A stretch of DNA of 64,000 nt, taken from Stomoxys calcitrans. Its lineage: Eukaryota > Arthropoda > Insecta > Diptera > Muscidae. The stretch spans positions 39,702,354-39,766,353 of the forward strand of contig NC_081554.1 of assembly GCF_963082655.1 (NCBI RefSeq), given 5' to 3'. Within the stretch, counting starts at the first letter, position 1; each line of letters starts with the position of its first letter. Positions 7,652-20,160 of the stretch are shown one piece after another. The notes below the pieces were generated by a model. It did not search any database, had not been told where the DNA came from, and saw nothing but the letters and a program-made list of their open reading frames with translations. The position numbers and the translations under genes were made by a program.

Positions 7652-10600
7652 ATTCTGAGGACACGGTTGGATTCGTGAAGAAAATCTCTTTCTGTAGTAG
7701 TGCTGGATGAAGCAAATCGGCAAAGTTTTCTGTGAAAAACATCGCAAAAACCAAATTTTCTTAGGCGTACAAATTCAAAGTCGTTTTCATGGCCTTAAAC
7801 GCTGTAACTCCTTCATTTTTTCGAATTTCGAAAATTTTAAAGCATTCCGCAGTTTGAAATTCGAGTACGATTCATAAAATAAACAGAATTACCCAAAATT
7901 TCACAATTTATTTTTTTTTTTAATTTTTTTAGCAAAGGTTAGCCTTTGAAAATTTTCAATTTTTGATGCGAAAAAATTTTTTGAGTTGGGTACACAGCAT
8001 TTAAGATTACTGCAAAAAATTCGGTTTAGAGCAACTCCTACAACTTTTCTTCGAAAAACAAGCTCAAAATCGCATAGTTGATATCGAAAATATACAAAAA
8101 AACTCAACGTGAAATTGAAATTGCTGTAACTTCCTTAGCTTTTCGAACTTCGAAATTCTGAGGACACGGTTGGATTCGTGAAGAAAATCTCTTTCTGTAG
8201 TAGTGCTGGATGAAGCAAATCGGCAAAGTTTTCTGTGAAAAACATCGCAAAAACCAAATTCTCTTAGGCGTACAAATTCAAAGTCGTTTTCATGGCCTTA
8301 AACGAAGTAACTCCTTCATTTTTTCGAATTTCGAAAATTTTAAAGCATTCCGCAGTTTGAAATTCGAATACGATTCATAAAATAAATAGAATTACCCAAA
8401 ATTTCACAATTTATTTTTTTTTAATTTTTTTAGCAAAGGTTAGCCTTTGAAAATTTTCAATTTTTGATGCGAAAAAATTTTTTGAGTTGGGTACACAGCA
8501 TTTAAGATTACTGCAAAAAATTCGGTTTAGAGCAACTCCTACAACTTTTCTTCGAAAAACAAGCTCAAAATCGCATAGTTGATATCGAAAATATACAAAA
8601 AAACTCAACGTGAATTGGAAACTGCTGTAACTTCCTTAGCTTTTCGAACTTCGAAATTCTGAGGACACGGTTGGATTCGTGAAGAAAATCTCTTTCTGTA
8701 GTGGTGCTGGATGAAGCAAATCGGCAAAATTTTCTGTGAAAAACATCGCAAAAACCAAATTCTCTTAGGCGTACAAATTCAAAGTCGTTTTCATGGCCTT
8801 AAACGAAGTAACTCCTTCATTTTTTCGAATTTCGAAAATTTTAAAGCATTCCGCAGTTTGAAATTCGAATACGATTCATAAAATAAACAGAATTACCCAA
8901 AATTTCACAATTTATTTTTTTTTAATTTTTTTAGCAAAGGCTAACCCCTTATGAAAATTTTCAATTTTTGATGCGAAAACATTTTTTGAGTTGGGTACAC
9001 AGCATTTAAGATTACTGCAAAAAATTCGGTTTAGAGCAACTCCTACAACTTTTCTTCGAAAAACAAGCTCAAAATCGCATAGTTAATATCGAAAATATAC
9101 AAAAAAACTCAACGTGAATTTGAAATTGCTGTAACTTCCTTAGCTTTTCGAACTTCGAAATTCTGAGGACACGGTTGGATTCGTGAAGAAAATCTCTTTC
9201 TGTAGTAGTGCTGGATGAAGCAAATCGGCAAAGTTTTCTGTGAAAAACATCGCAAAAACCAAATTTTCTTAGGCGTACAAATTCAAAGTCGTTTTCATGG
9301 CCTTAAACGCTGTAACTCCTTCATTTTTTCGAATTTCGAAAATTTTAAAGCATTCCGCAGTTTGAAATTCGAATACGATTCATAAAATAAACAGAATTAC
9401 GCAAAATTTCACAATTTATTTTTTTTTAATTTTTTTAGCAAAGGCTTTTAGCCTTATGAAAATTTTCAATTTTTGATGCGAAAAAATTTTTTGAGTTGGG
9501 TACACAGCATATAAGATTACTGCAAAAAATTCGGTTTAGAGCAAATCCTACAGCTTTTCTTCGAAAAACAAGCTCAAAATCGCATAGTTGATATCGAAAA
9601 TATACAAAAAAACTCAACGTGAATTTGAAATTGCTGTAACTTCCTTAGCTTTTCGAACTTCAAACTTCTGAGGACACGGTTGGATTCGTGAAGAAAATCT
9701 CTTTCTGTAGTAGTGCTGGATGAAGCAAATCGGCAAAGTTTTCTGTGAAAAACATCGCAAAAACCAAATTTCTTAGCCGTACAAATTCAAAGTCGTTTTC
9801 ATGGCCTTAAACGCTGTAACTCCTTCATTTTTTCGAATTTCGAAAATTTTAAAGCATTCCGCAGTTTGAAATTCGAATACGATTCATAAAATAAACAGAA
9901 TTACCCAAAATTTCACAATTTTTTTTTTTTTTTAATTTTTTTAGCAAAGGCTTTTAGCCTTATGAAAATTTTCAATTTTTGATGCGAAAAAATTTTTTGA
10001 GTTGGGTACACAGCATTTAAGATTACTGCAAAAAATTCGGTTTAGAGCAACTCCTACAGCTTTTCTTCGAAAAACAAGCTCAAAATCGCATAGTTGATAT
10101 CGAAAATATACAAAAAAACTCAACGTGAATTTGAAATTGCTGTAACTTCCTTAGCTTTTCGAACTTCGAAATTCTGAGGACACGGTTGGATTCGTGAAGA
10201 AAATCTCTTTCTGTAGTGGTGCTGGATGAAGCAAATCGGCAAAGTTTTCTGTGAAAAACATCGCAAAAACCAAATTTCTTAGCCGTACAAATTCAAAGTC
10301 GTTTTCATGGCCTTAAACGCTGTAACTCCTTCATTTTTTCGAATTTCGAAAATTTTAAAGCATTCCGCAGTTTGAAATTCGAATACGATTCATAAAATAA
10401 ACAGAATTACCCAAAATTTCACAATTTTTTTTTTTTTTAATTTTTTTAGCAAAGGCTAACCCCTTATGAAAATTTTCAATTTTTGATGCGAAAACATTTT
10501 TTGAGTTGGGTACACAGCATTTAAGATTACTGCAAAAAATTCGGTTTAGAGCAACTCCTACAACTTTTCTTCGAAAAACAAGCTCAAAATCGCATAGTTG

Positions 10601-11930
10601 ATATCGAAAATATACAAAAAAACTCAACGTGAATTTGAAATTGCTGTAACTTCCTTAGCTTTTCGAACTTCGAAATTCTGAGGACACGGTTGGATTCGTG
10701 AAGAAAATCTCTTTCTGTAGTAGTGCTGGATGAAGCAAATCGGCAAAGTTTTCTGTGAAAAACATCGCAAAAACCAAATTTTCTTAGGCGTACAAATTCA
10801 AAGTCGTTTTCATGGCCTTAAACGCTGTAACTCCTTCATTTTTTCGAATTTCGAAAATTTTAAAGCATTCCGCAGTTTGAAATTCGAATACGATTCATAA
10901 AATAAACAGAATTACGCAAAATTTCACAATTTATTTTTTTTTAATTTTTTTAGCAAAGGCTTTTAGCCTTATGAAAATTTTCAATTTTTGATGCGAAAAA
11001 ATTTTTTGAGTTGGGTACACAGCATATAAGATTACTGCAAAAAATTCGGTTTAGAGCAACTTTTCTTCGAAAAACAAGCTCAAAATCGCATAGTTGATAT
11101 CGAAAATATACAAAAAAACTCAACGTGAATTTGAAATTGCTGTAACTTCCTTAGCTTTTCGAACTTCGAAATTCTGAGGACACGGTTGGATTCGTGAAGA
11201 AAATGTCTTTCTGTAGTGGTGCTGGATGAAGCAAATCGGCAAAGTTTTCTGTGAAAAACATCGCAAAAACCAAATTTTCTTAGGCGTACAAATTCAAAGT
11301 CGTTTTCATGGCCTTAAACGAAGTAACTCCTTCATTTTTTCGAATTTCGAAAATTTTAAAGCATTCCGCAGTTTGAAATTCGAATACGATTCATAAAATA
11401 AACAGAATTACCCAAAATTTCACAATTTTTTTTTTTAATTTTTTTAGCAAAGGCTAACCCCTTATGAAAATTTTCAATTTTTGATGCGAAAAAATTTTTT
11501 GAGTTGGGTACACAGCATTTAAGATTACTGCAAAAAATTCGGTTTAGAGCAACTCCTACAACTTTTCTTCGAAACACAAGCTCAAAATCGCATAGTTGAT
11601 ATCGAAAATATACAAAAAAACTCAACGTGAATTTAAAATTGCTGTAACTTCCTTAGCTTTTCGAACTTCGAAATTCTGAGGACACGGTTGGATTCGTGAA
11701 GAAAATCTCTTTCTGTAGTAGTGCTGGATGAAGCAAATCGGCAAAGTTTTCTGTGAAAAACATCGCAAAAACCAAATTTTCTTAGGCGTACAAATTCAAA
11801 GTCGTTTTCATGGCCTTAAACGCTGTAACTCCTTCATTTTTTCGAATTTCGAAAATTTTAAAGCATTCCGCAGTTTGAAATTCGAATACGATTCATAAAA
11901 TAAACAGAATTACCCAAAATTTCACAATTT
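7652..11930 (+). repeat. Left-edge satellite subfamily
   Basis: Many monomers here carry GTAGTAGTGC (7697, 8200, 9203, 9707, 10713, 11716), where interior ones have GTAGTGGTGC. The block after the poly-T tract varies: AAAGGTTAGCCTTTG in the first two, AAAGGCTTTTAGCCTTATG near 9438, 9949 and 10957, and the interior-type AAAGGCTAACCCCTTATG elsewhere. One copy near 11060 lacks about 10 bp of the CAACTCCTACAAC segment. Greater heterogeneity at the edge than inside is the usual outcome of reduced exchange. Confidence 0.8.
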
Positions 11931-12686
11931 ATTTTTTTTTAATTTTTTTAGCAAAGGCTAACCCCTTATGAAAATTTTCAATTTTTGATGCGAAAAAATT
12001 TTTTGAGTTGGGTACACAGCATTTAAGATTACTGCAAAAAATTCGGTTTAGAGCAACTCCTACAACTTTTCTTCGAAAAACAAGCTCAAAATCGCATAGT
12101 TGATAACGAAGATATACAAAAAAACTCAACGTGAATTTGAAATTGCTGTAACTTCCTTAGCTTTTCGAACTTCGAAATTCTGAGGACACGGTTGGATTCG
12201 TGAAGAAAATCTCTTTCTGTAGTGGTGCTGGATGAAGCAAATCGGCAAAGTTTTCTGTGAAAAACATCGCAAAAACCAAATTCTCTTTGGCGTACAAATT
12301 CAAAGTCGTTTTCATGGCCTTAAACGCTGTAACTCCTTCATTTTTTCGAATTTCGAAAATTTTAAAGCATTCCGCAGTTTGAAATTCGAATACGATTCAT
12401 AAAATAAACAGAATTACCCAAAATTTCACAATTTATTTTTTTTTAATTTTTTTAGCAAAGGCTAACCCCTTATGAAAATTTTCAATTTTTGATGCGAAAA
12501 AATTTTTTGAGTTGGGTACACAGCATTTAAGATTACTGCAAAAAATTCGGTTTAGAGCAACTCCTACAACTTTTCTTCGAAAAACAAGCTCAAAATCGCA
12601 TAGTTGATATCGAAGATATACAAAAAAACTCAACGTGAATTTGAAATTGCTGTAACTTCCTTAGCTTTTTGAACTTCGAAATTCTG

Positions 12687-13669
12687 AGGACACGGTTGGA
12701 TTCGTGAAGAAAATCTCTTTCTGTAGTGGTGCTGGATGAAGCAAATCGGCAAAGTTTTCTGTGAAAAACATCGCAAAACCAAATTTTCTTAGGCGTACAA
12801 ATTCAAAGTCGTTTTCATGGCCTTAAACGCTGTAACTCCTTAACTCCTTCATTTTTTCGAATTTCGAAAATTTTAAAGCATTCCGCAGTTTGAAATTCGA
12901 ATACGATTCATAAAATAAACAGAATTACCCAAAATTTCACAATTTATTTTTTTTTTTAATTTTTTTAGCAAAGGCTAACCCCTTATGAAAATTTTCAATT
13001 TTTGATGCGAAAAAATTTTTTGAGTTGGGTACACAGCATTTAAGATTACTGGAAAAAATTCGGTTTAGAGCAACTCCTACAACTTTTCTTCGAAAAACAA
13101 GCTCAAAATCGCATAGTTGATATCGAAAATATACAAAAAAACTCAACGTGAATTTGAAATTGCTGTAACTTCCTTAGCTTTTTGAACTTCGAAATTCTGA
13201 GGACACGGTTGGATTCGTGAAGAAAATCTCTTTCTGTAGTGGTGCTGGATGAAGCAAATCGGCAAAGTTTTCTGTGAAAAACATCGCAAAAACCAAATTC
13301 TCTTAGGCGTACAAATTCAAAGTCGTTTTCATGGCCTTAAACGCTGTAACTCCTTCATTTTTTCGAATTTCGAAAATTTTAAAGCATTCCGCAGTTTGAA
13401 ATTCGAATACGATTCATAAAATAAACAGAATTACCCAAAATTTCACAATTTATTTTTTTTTATGAAAATTTTCAATTTTTGATGCGAAAAAATTTTTTGA
13501 GTTGGGTACACAGCATTTAAGATTACTGCAAAAAATTCGGTTTAGAGCAACTCCTACAACTTTTCTTCGAAAAACAAGCTCAAAATCGCATAGTTGATAT
13601 CGAAAATATACAAAAAAACTCAACGTGAATTTGAAATTGCTGTAACTTCCTTAGCTTTTCGAACTTCGA
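12687..13669 (+). repeat. Satellite monomers with a small duplication and a spacer deletion
   Basis: Near 12833-12847 the phrase TAACTCCT is tandemly duplicated (CTGTAACTCCTTAACTCC); the same duplication recurs near 14833, marking copies of one founder. Near 13452-13463 another monomer has lost the AATTTTTTTAGCAAAGGC to CCCC block, joining poly-T directly to TATGAAAATTTTC. Confidence 0.75.
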
Positions 13670-16600
13670 AATTCTGAGGACACGGTTGGATTCGTGAAGA
13701 AAATCTCTTTCTGTAGTGGTGCTGGATGAAGCAAATCGGCAAAGTTTTCTGTGAAAAACATCGCAAAAACCAAATTCTCTTAGGCGTACAAATTCAAAGT
13801 CGTTTTCATGGCCTTAAACGCTGTAACTCCTTCATTTTTTCGAATTTCGAAAATTTTAAAGCATTCCGCAGTTTGAAATTCGAATACGATTCATAAAATA
13901 AACAGAATTACCCAAAATTTCACAATTTATTTTTTTTTTTTAATTTTTTTAGCAAAGGCTAACCCCTTATGAAAATTTTCAATTTTTGATGCGAAAAAAT
14001 TTTTTGAGTTGGGTACACAGCATTTAAGATTACTGGAAAAAATTCGGTTTAGAGCAACTCCTACAACTTTTCTTCGAAAAACAAGCTCAAAATCGCATAG
14101 TTGATATCGAAAATATACAAAAAAACTCAACGTGAATTTGAAATTGCTGTAACTTCCTTAGCTTTTTGAACTTCGAAATTCTGAGGACACGGTTGGATTC
14201 GTGAAGAAAATCTCTTTCTGTAGTGGTGCTGGATGAAGCAAATCGGCAAAGTTTTCTGTGAAAAACATCGCAAAAACCAAATTCTCTTAGGCGTACAAAT
14301 TCAAAGTCGTTTTCATGGCCTTAAACGCTGTAACTCCTTCATTTTTTCGAATTTCGAAAATTTTAAAGCATTCCGCAGTTTGAAATTCGAATACGATTCA
14401 TAAAATAAACAGAATTACCCAAAATTTCACAATTTATTTTTTTTTAATTTTTTTAGCAAAGGCTAACCCCTTATGAAAATTTTCAATTTTTGATGCGAAA
14501 AAATTTTTTGAGTTGGGTACACAGCATTTAAGATTACTGCAAAAAATTCGGTTTAGAGCAACTCCTACAACTTTTCTTCGAAAAACAAGCTCAAAATCGC
14601 ATAGTTGATATCGAAAATATACAAAAAAACTCAACGTGAATTTGAAATTGCTGTAACTTCCTTAGCTTTTCGAACTTCGAAATTCTGAGGACACGGTTGG
14701 ATTCGTGAAGAAAATCTCTTTCTGTAGTGGTGCTGGATGAAGCAAATCGGCAAAGTTTTCTGTGAAAAACATCGCAAAACCAAATTTTCTTAGGCGTACA
14801 AATTCAAAGTCGTTTTCATGGCCTTAAACGCTGTAACTCCTTAACTCCTTCATTTTTTCGAATTTCGAAAATTTTAAAGCATTCCGCAGTTTGAAATTCG
14901 AATACGATTCATAAAATAAACAGAATTACCCAAAATTTCACAATTTATTTTTTTTTTTTTAATTTTTTTAGCAAAGGCTAACCCCTTATGAAAATTTTCA
15001 ATTTTTGATGCGAAAAAATTTTTTGAGTTGGGTACACAGCATTTAAGATTACTGGAAAAAATTCGGTTTAGAGCAACTCCTACAACTTTTCTTCGAAAAA
15101 CAAGCTCAAAATCGCATAGTTGATATCGAAAATATACAAAAAAACTCAACGTGAATTTGAAATTGCTGTAACTTCCTTAGCTTTTTGAACTTCGAAATTC
15201 TGAGGACACGGTTGGATTCGTGAAGAAAATCTCTTTCTGTAGTGGTGCTGGATGAAGCAAATCGGCAAAGTTTTCTGTGAAAAACATCGCAAAAACCAAA
15301 TTCTCTTAGGCGTACAAATTCAAAGTCGTTTTCATGGCCTTAAACGCTGTAACTCCTTCATTTTTTCGAATTTCGAAAATTTTAAAGCATTCCGCAGTTT
15401 GAAATTCGAATACGATTCATAAAATAAACAGAATTACCCAAAATTTCACAATTTATTTTTTTTTTAATTTTTTTAGCAAAGGCTAACCCCTTATGAAAAT
15501 TTTCAATTTTTGATGCGAAAAAATTTTTTGAGTTGGGTACACAGCATTTAAGATTACTGCAAAAAATTCGGTTTAGAGCAACTCCTACAACTTTTCTTCG
15601 AAAAACAAGCTCAAAATCGCATAGTTGATATCGAAAATATACAAAAAAACTCAACGTGAATTTGAAATTGCTGTAACTTCCTTAGCTTTTCGAACTTCGA
15701 AATTCTGAGGACACGGTTGGATTCGTGAAGAAAATCTCTTTCTGTAGTGGTGCTGGATGAAGCAAATCGGCAAAGTTTTCTGTGAAAAACATCGCAAAAA
15801 CCAAATTCTCTTAGGCGTACAAATTCAAAGTCGTTTTCATGGCCTTAAACGCTGTAACTCCTTCATTTTTTCGAATTTCGAAAATTTTAAAGCATTCCGC
15901 AGTTTGAAATTCGAATACGATTCATAAAATAAACAGAATTACCCAAAATTTCACAATTTATTTTTTTTTAATTTTTTTAGCAAAGGCTAACCCCTTATGA
16001 AAATTTTCAATTTTTGATGCGAAAAAATTTTTTGAGTTGGGTACACAGCATTTAAGATTACTGGAAAAAATTCGGTTTAGAGCAACTCCTACAACTTTTC
16101 TTCGAAAAACAAGCTCAAAATCGCATAGTTGATATCGAAGATATACAAAAAAACTCAACGTGAATTTGAAATTGCTGTAACTTCCTTAGCTTTTTGAACT
16201 TCGAAATTCTGAGGACACGGTTGGATTCGTGAAGAAAATCTCTTTCTGTAGTGGTGCTGGATGAAGCAAATCGGCAAAGTTTTCTGTGAAAAACATCGCA
16301 AAAACCAAATTCTCTTAGGCGTACAAATTCAAAGTCGTTTTCATGGCCTTAAACGCTGTAACTCCTTCATTTTTTCGAATTTCGAAAATTTTAAAGCATT
16401 CCGCAGTTTGAAATTCGAATACGATTCATAAAATAAACAGAATTACCCAAAATTTCACAATTTATTTTTTTTTAATTTTTTTAGCAAAGGCTAACCCCTT
16501 ATGAAAATTTTCAATTTTTGATGCGAAAAAATTTTTTGAGTTGGGTACACAGCATTTAAGATTACTGCAAAAAATTCGGTTTAGAGCAACTCCTACAACT

Positions 16601-17214
16601 TTTCTTCGAAAAACAAGCTCAAAATCGCATAGTTGATATCGAAAATATACAAAAAAACTCAACGTGAATTTGAACTTGCTGTAACTTCCTTAGCTTTTCG
16701 AACTTCGAAATTCTGAGGACACGGTTGGATTCGTGAAGAAAATCTCTTTCTGTAGTGGTGCTGGATGAAGCAAATCGGCAAAGTTTTCTGTGAAAAACAT
16801 CGCAAAAACCAAATTTTCTTAGGCGTACAAATTCAAAGTCGTTTTCATGGCCTTAAACGAAGTAACTCCTTCATTTTTTCGAATTTCGAAAATTTTAAAG
16901 CATTCCGCAGTTTGAAATTCGAATACGATTCATAAAATAAACAGAATTACCCAAAATTTCACAATTTATTTTTTTTTTAATTTTTTTAGCAAAGGCTAAC
17001 CCCTTATGAAAATTTTCAATTTTTGATGCGAAAAAATTTTTTGAGTTGGGTACACAGCATTTAAGATTACTGCAAAAAATTCGGTTTAGAGCAACTCCTA
17101 CAACTTTTCTTCGAAAAACAAGCTCAAAATCGCATAGTTGATAACGAAGATATACAAAAAAACTCAACGTGAATTTGAAATTGCTGTAACTTCCTTAGCT
17201 TTTTGAACTTCGAA

Positions 17215-18473
17215 ATTCTGAGGACACGGTTGGATTCGTGAAGAAAATCTCTTTCTGTAGTGGTGCTGGATGAAGCAAATCGGCAAAGTTTTCTGTGAAA
17301 AACATCGCAAAAACCAAATTCTCTTAGGCGTACAAATTCAAAGTCGTTTTCATGGCCTTAAACGCTGTAACTCCTTCATTTTTTCGAATTTCGAAAATTT
17401 TAAAGCATTCCGCAGTTTGAAATTCGAATACGATTCATAAAATAAACAGAATTACCCAAAATTTCACAATTTATTTTTTTTTTAATTTTTTTTAGCAAAG
17501 GCTAACCCCTTATGAAAATTTTCAATTTTTGATGCGAAAAAATTTTTTGAGTTGGGTACACAGCATTTAAGATTACTGCAAAAAATTCGGTTTAGAGCAA
17601 CTCCTACAACTTTTCTTCGAAAAACAAGCTCAAAATCGCATAGTTGATATCGAAAATATACAAAAAAACTCAACGTGAATTTGAAAGTACACAGCATTTA
17701 AGGGTACACAGCATTTAAGATTACTGCAAAAAATTCGGTTCAGAGCAACTCCTACAACTTTTCTTCGAAAAACAAGCTCAAAATCGCATAGTTGATAACG
17801 AAGATATACAAAAAAACTCAACGTGAATTTGAAATTGCTGTAACTTCCTTAGCTTTTTGAACTTCGAAATTCTGAGGACACGGTTGGATTCGTGAAGAAA
17901 ATCTCTTTCTGTAGTGGTGCTGGATGAAGCAAATCGGCAAAGTTTTCTGTGAAAAACATCGCAAAAACCAAATTCTCTTAGGCGTACAAATTCAAAGTCG
18001 TTTTCATGGCCTTAAACGCTGTAACTCCTTCATTTTTTCGAATTTCGAAAATTTTAAAGCATTCCGCAGTTTGAAATTCGAATACGATTCATAAAATAAA
18101 CAGAATTACCCAAAATTTCACAATTTATTTTTTTTTTAATTTTTTTAGCAAAGGCTAACCCCTAACAGTTTGAAATTCGAATACGATTCATAAAATAAAC
18201 AGAATTACCCAAAATTTCACAATTTATTTTTTTTTAATTTTTTTTAGCAAAGGCTAACCCCTTATGAAAATTTTCAATTTTTGATGCGAAAAAATTTTTT
18301 GAGTTGGGTACACAGCATTTAAGATTACTGCAAAAAATTCGGTTTAGAGCAACTCCTACAACTTTTCTTCGAAAAACAAGCTCAAAATCGCATAGTTGAT
18401 ATCGAAAATATACAAAAAAACTCAACGTGAATTTGAAATTGCTGTAACTTCCTTAGCTTTTCGAACTTCGAAA
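17215..18473 (+). repeat. Two aberrant long satellite monomers with out-of-phase joins
   Basis: Successive ATTCTGAGG starts at 17215, 17869 and 18473 give lengths of 654 and 604 bp. In the first, GAATTTGAAA at about 17686 jumps back to GTACACAGCATTTAAG, which is then repeated. In the second, GCTAACCCCTAA at about 18166 jumps back to CAGTTTGAAATTCG. Both joins fall in short direct similarities, consistent with misaligned recombination or replication slippage. Confidence 0.85.
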
Positions 18474-20160
18474 TTCTGAGGACACGGTTGGATTCGTGAA
18501 GAAAATCTCTTTCTGTAGTGGTGCTGGATGAAGCAAATCGGCAAAGTTTTCTGTGAAAAACATCGCAAAAACCAAATTTTCTTAGGCGTACAAATTCAAA
18601 GTCGTTTTCATGGCCTTAAACGCTGTAACTCCTTCATTTTTTCGAATTTCGAAAATTTTAAAGCATTCCGCAGTTTGAAATTCGAATACGATTCATAAAA
18701 TAAACAGAATTACCCAAAATTTCACAATTTATTTTTTTTTTAATTTTTTTAGCAAAGGCTAACCCCTATGAAAATTTTCAATTTTTGATGCGAAAAAATT
18801 TTTTTAAATTGGGTACACAGCATTTAAGATTACTGCAAAAAATTCGGTTTAGAGCAACTCCTACAACTTTTCTTCGAAAAACAAGCTCAAAATCGCATAG
18901 TTGATATCGAAAATATACAAAAAAACTCAACGTGAATTTGAAATTGCTGTAACTTCCTTAGCTTTTTGAACTTCGAAATTCTGAGGACACGGTTGGATTC
19001 GTGAAGAAAATCTCTTTCTGTAGTGGTGCTGGATGAAGCAAATCGGCAAAGTTTTCTGTGAAAAACATCGCAAAAACCAAATTTTCTTAGGCGTACAAAT
19101 TTAAAGTCGTTTTCATGGCCTTAAACGAAGTAACTCCTTCATTTTTTCGAATATCGAAAATTTTAAAGCATTCCGCAGTTTGAAATTCGAATACGATTCA
19201 TAAAATAAACAGAATTACCCAAAATTTCACAATTTATTTTTTTTTAATTTTTTTAGCAAAGGCTAACCCCTTATGAAAATTTTCAATTTTTGATGCGAAA
19301 AAATTTTTTGAGTTGGGTACACAGCATTTAAGATTACTGCAAAAAATTCGGTTTAGAGCAACTCCTACAACTTTTCTTCGAAAAACAAGCTCAAAATCGC
19401 ATAGTTGATATCGAAAATATACAAAAAAACTCAACGTGAATTTGAAATTGCTGTAACTTCCTTAGCTTTTCGAACTTCGAAATTCTGAGGACACGGTTGG
19501 ATTCGTGAAGAAAATCTCTTTCTGTAGTGGTGCTGGATGAAGCAAATCGGCAAAGTTTTCTGTGAAAAACATCGCAAAAACCAAATTCTCTTTGGCGTAC
19601 AAATTCAAAGTCGTTTTCATGGCCTTAAACGCTGTAACTCCTTCATTTTTTCGAATTTCGAAAATTTTAAAGCATTCCGCAGTTTGAAATTCGAATACGA
19701 TTCATAAAATAAACAGAATTACCCAAAATTTCACAATTTATTTTTTTTTAATTTTTTTAGCAAAGGCTAACCCCTTATGAAAATTTTCAATTTTTGATGC
19801 GAAAAAATTTTTTGAGTTGGGTACACAGCATTTAAGATTACTGCAAAAAATTCGGTTTAGAGCAACTCCTACAACTTTTCTTCGAAAAACAAGCTCAAAA
19901 TCGCATAGTTGATATCGAAAATATACAAAAAAACTCAACGTGAATTTGAAATTGCTGTAACTTCCTTAGCTTTTCGAACTTCGAAATTCTGAGGACACGG
20001 TTGGATTCGTGAAGAAAATCTCTTTCTGTAGTTGTGCTGGATGAAGCAAATCGGCAAAGTTTTCTGTGAAAAACATCGCAAAAACCAAATTCTCTTAGGC
20101 GTACAAATTCAAAGTCGTTTTCATGGCCTTAAACGCTGTAACTCCTTCATTTTTTCGAAT

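Noticed and set aside
7652..8155. CENP-B box or heat-shock element in the satellite
   Set aside because: No stretch fits the CENP-B box core. TTCGAA repeats look similar to heat-shock elements but have the wrong spacing (TTC and GAA adjoin instead of being separated by two bases).
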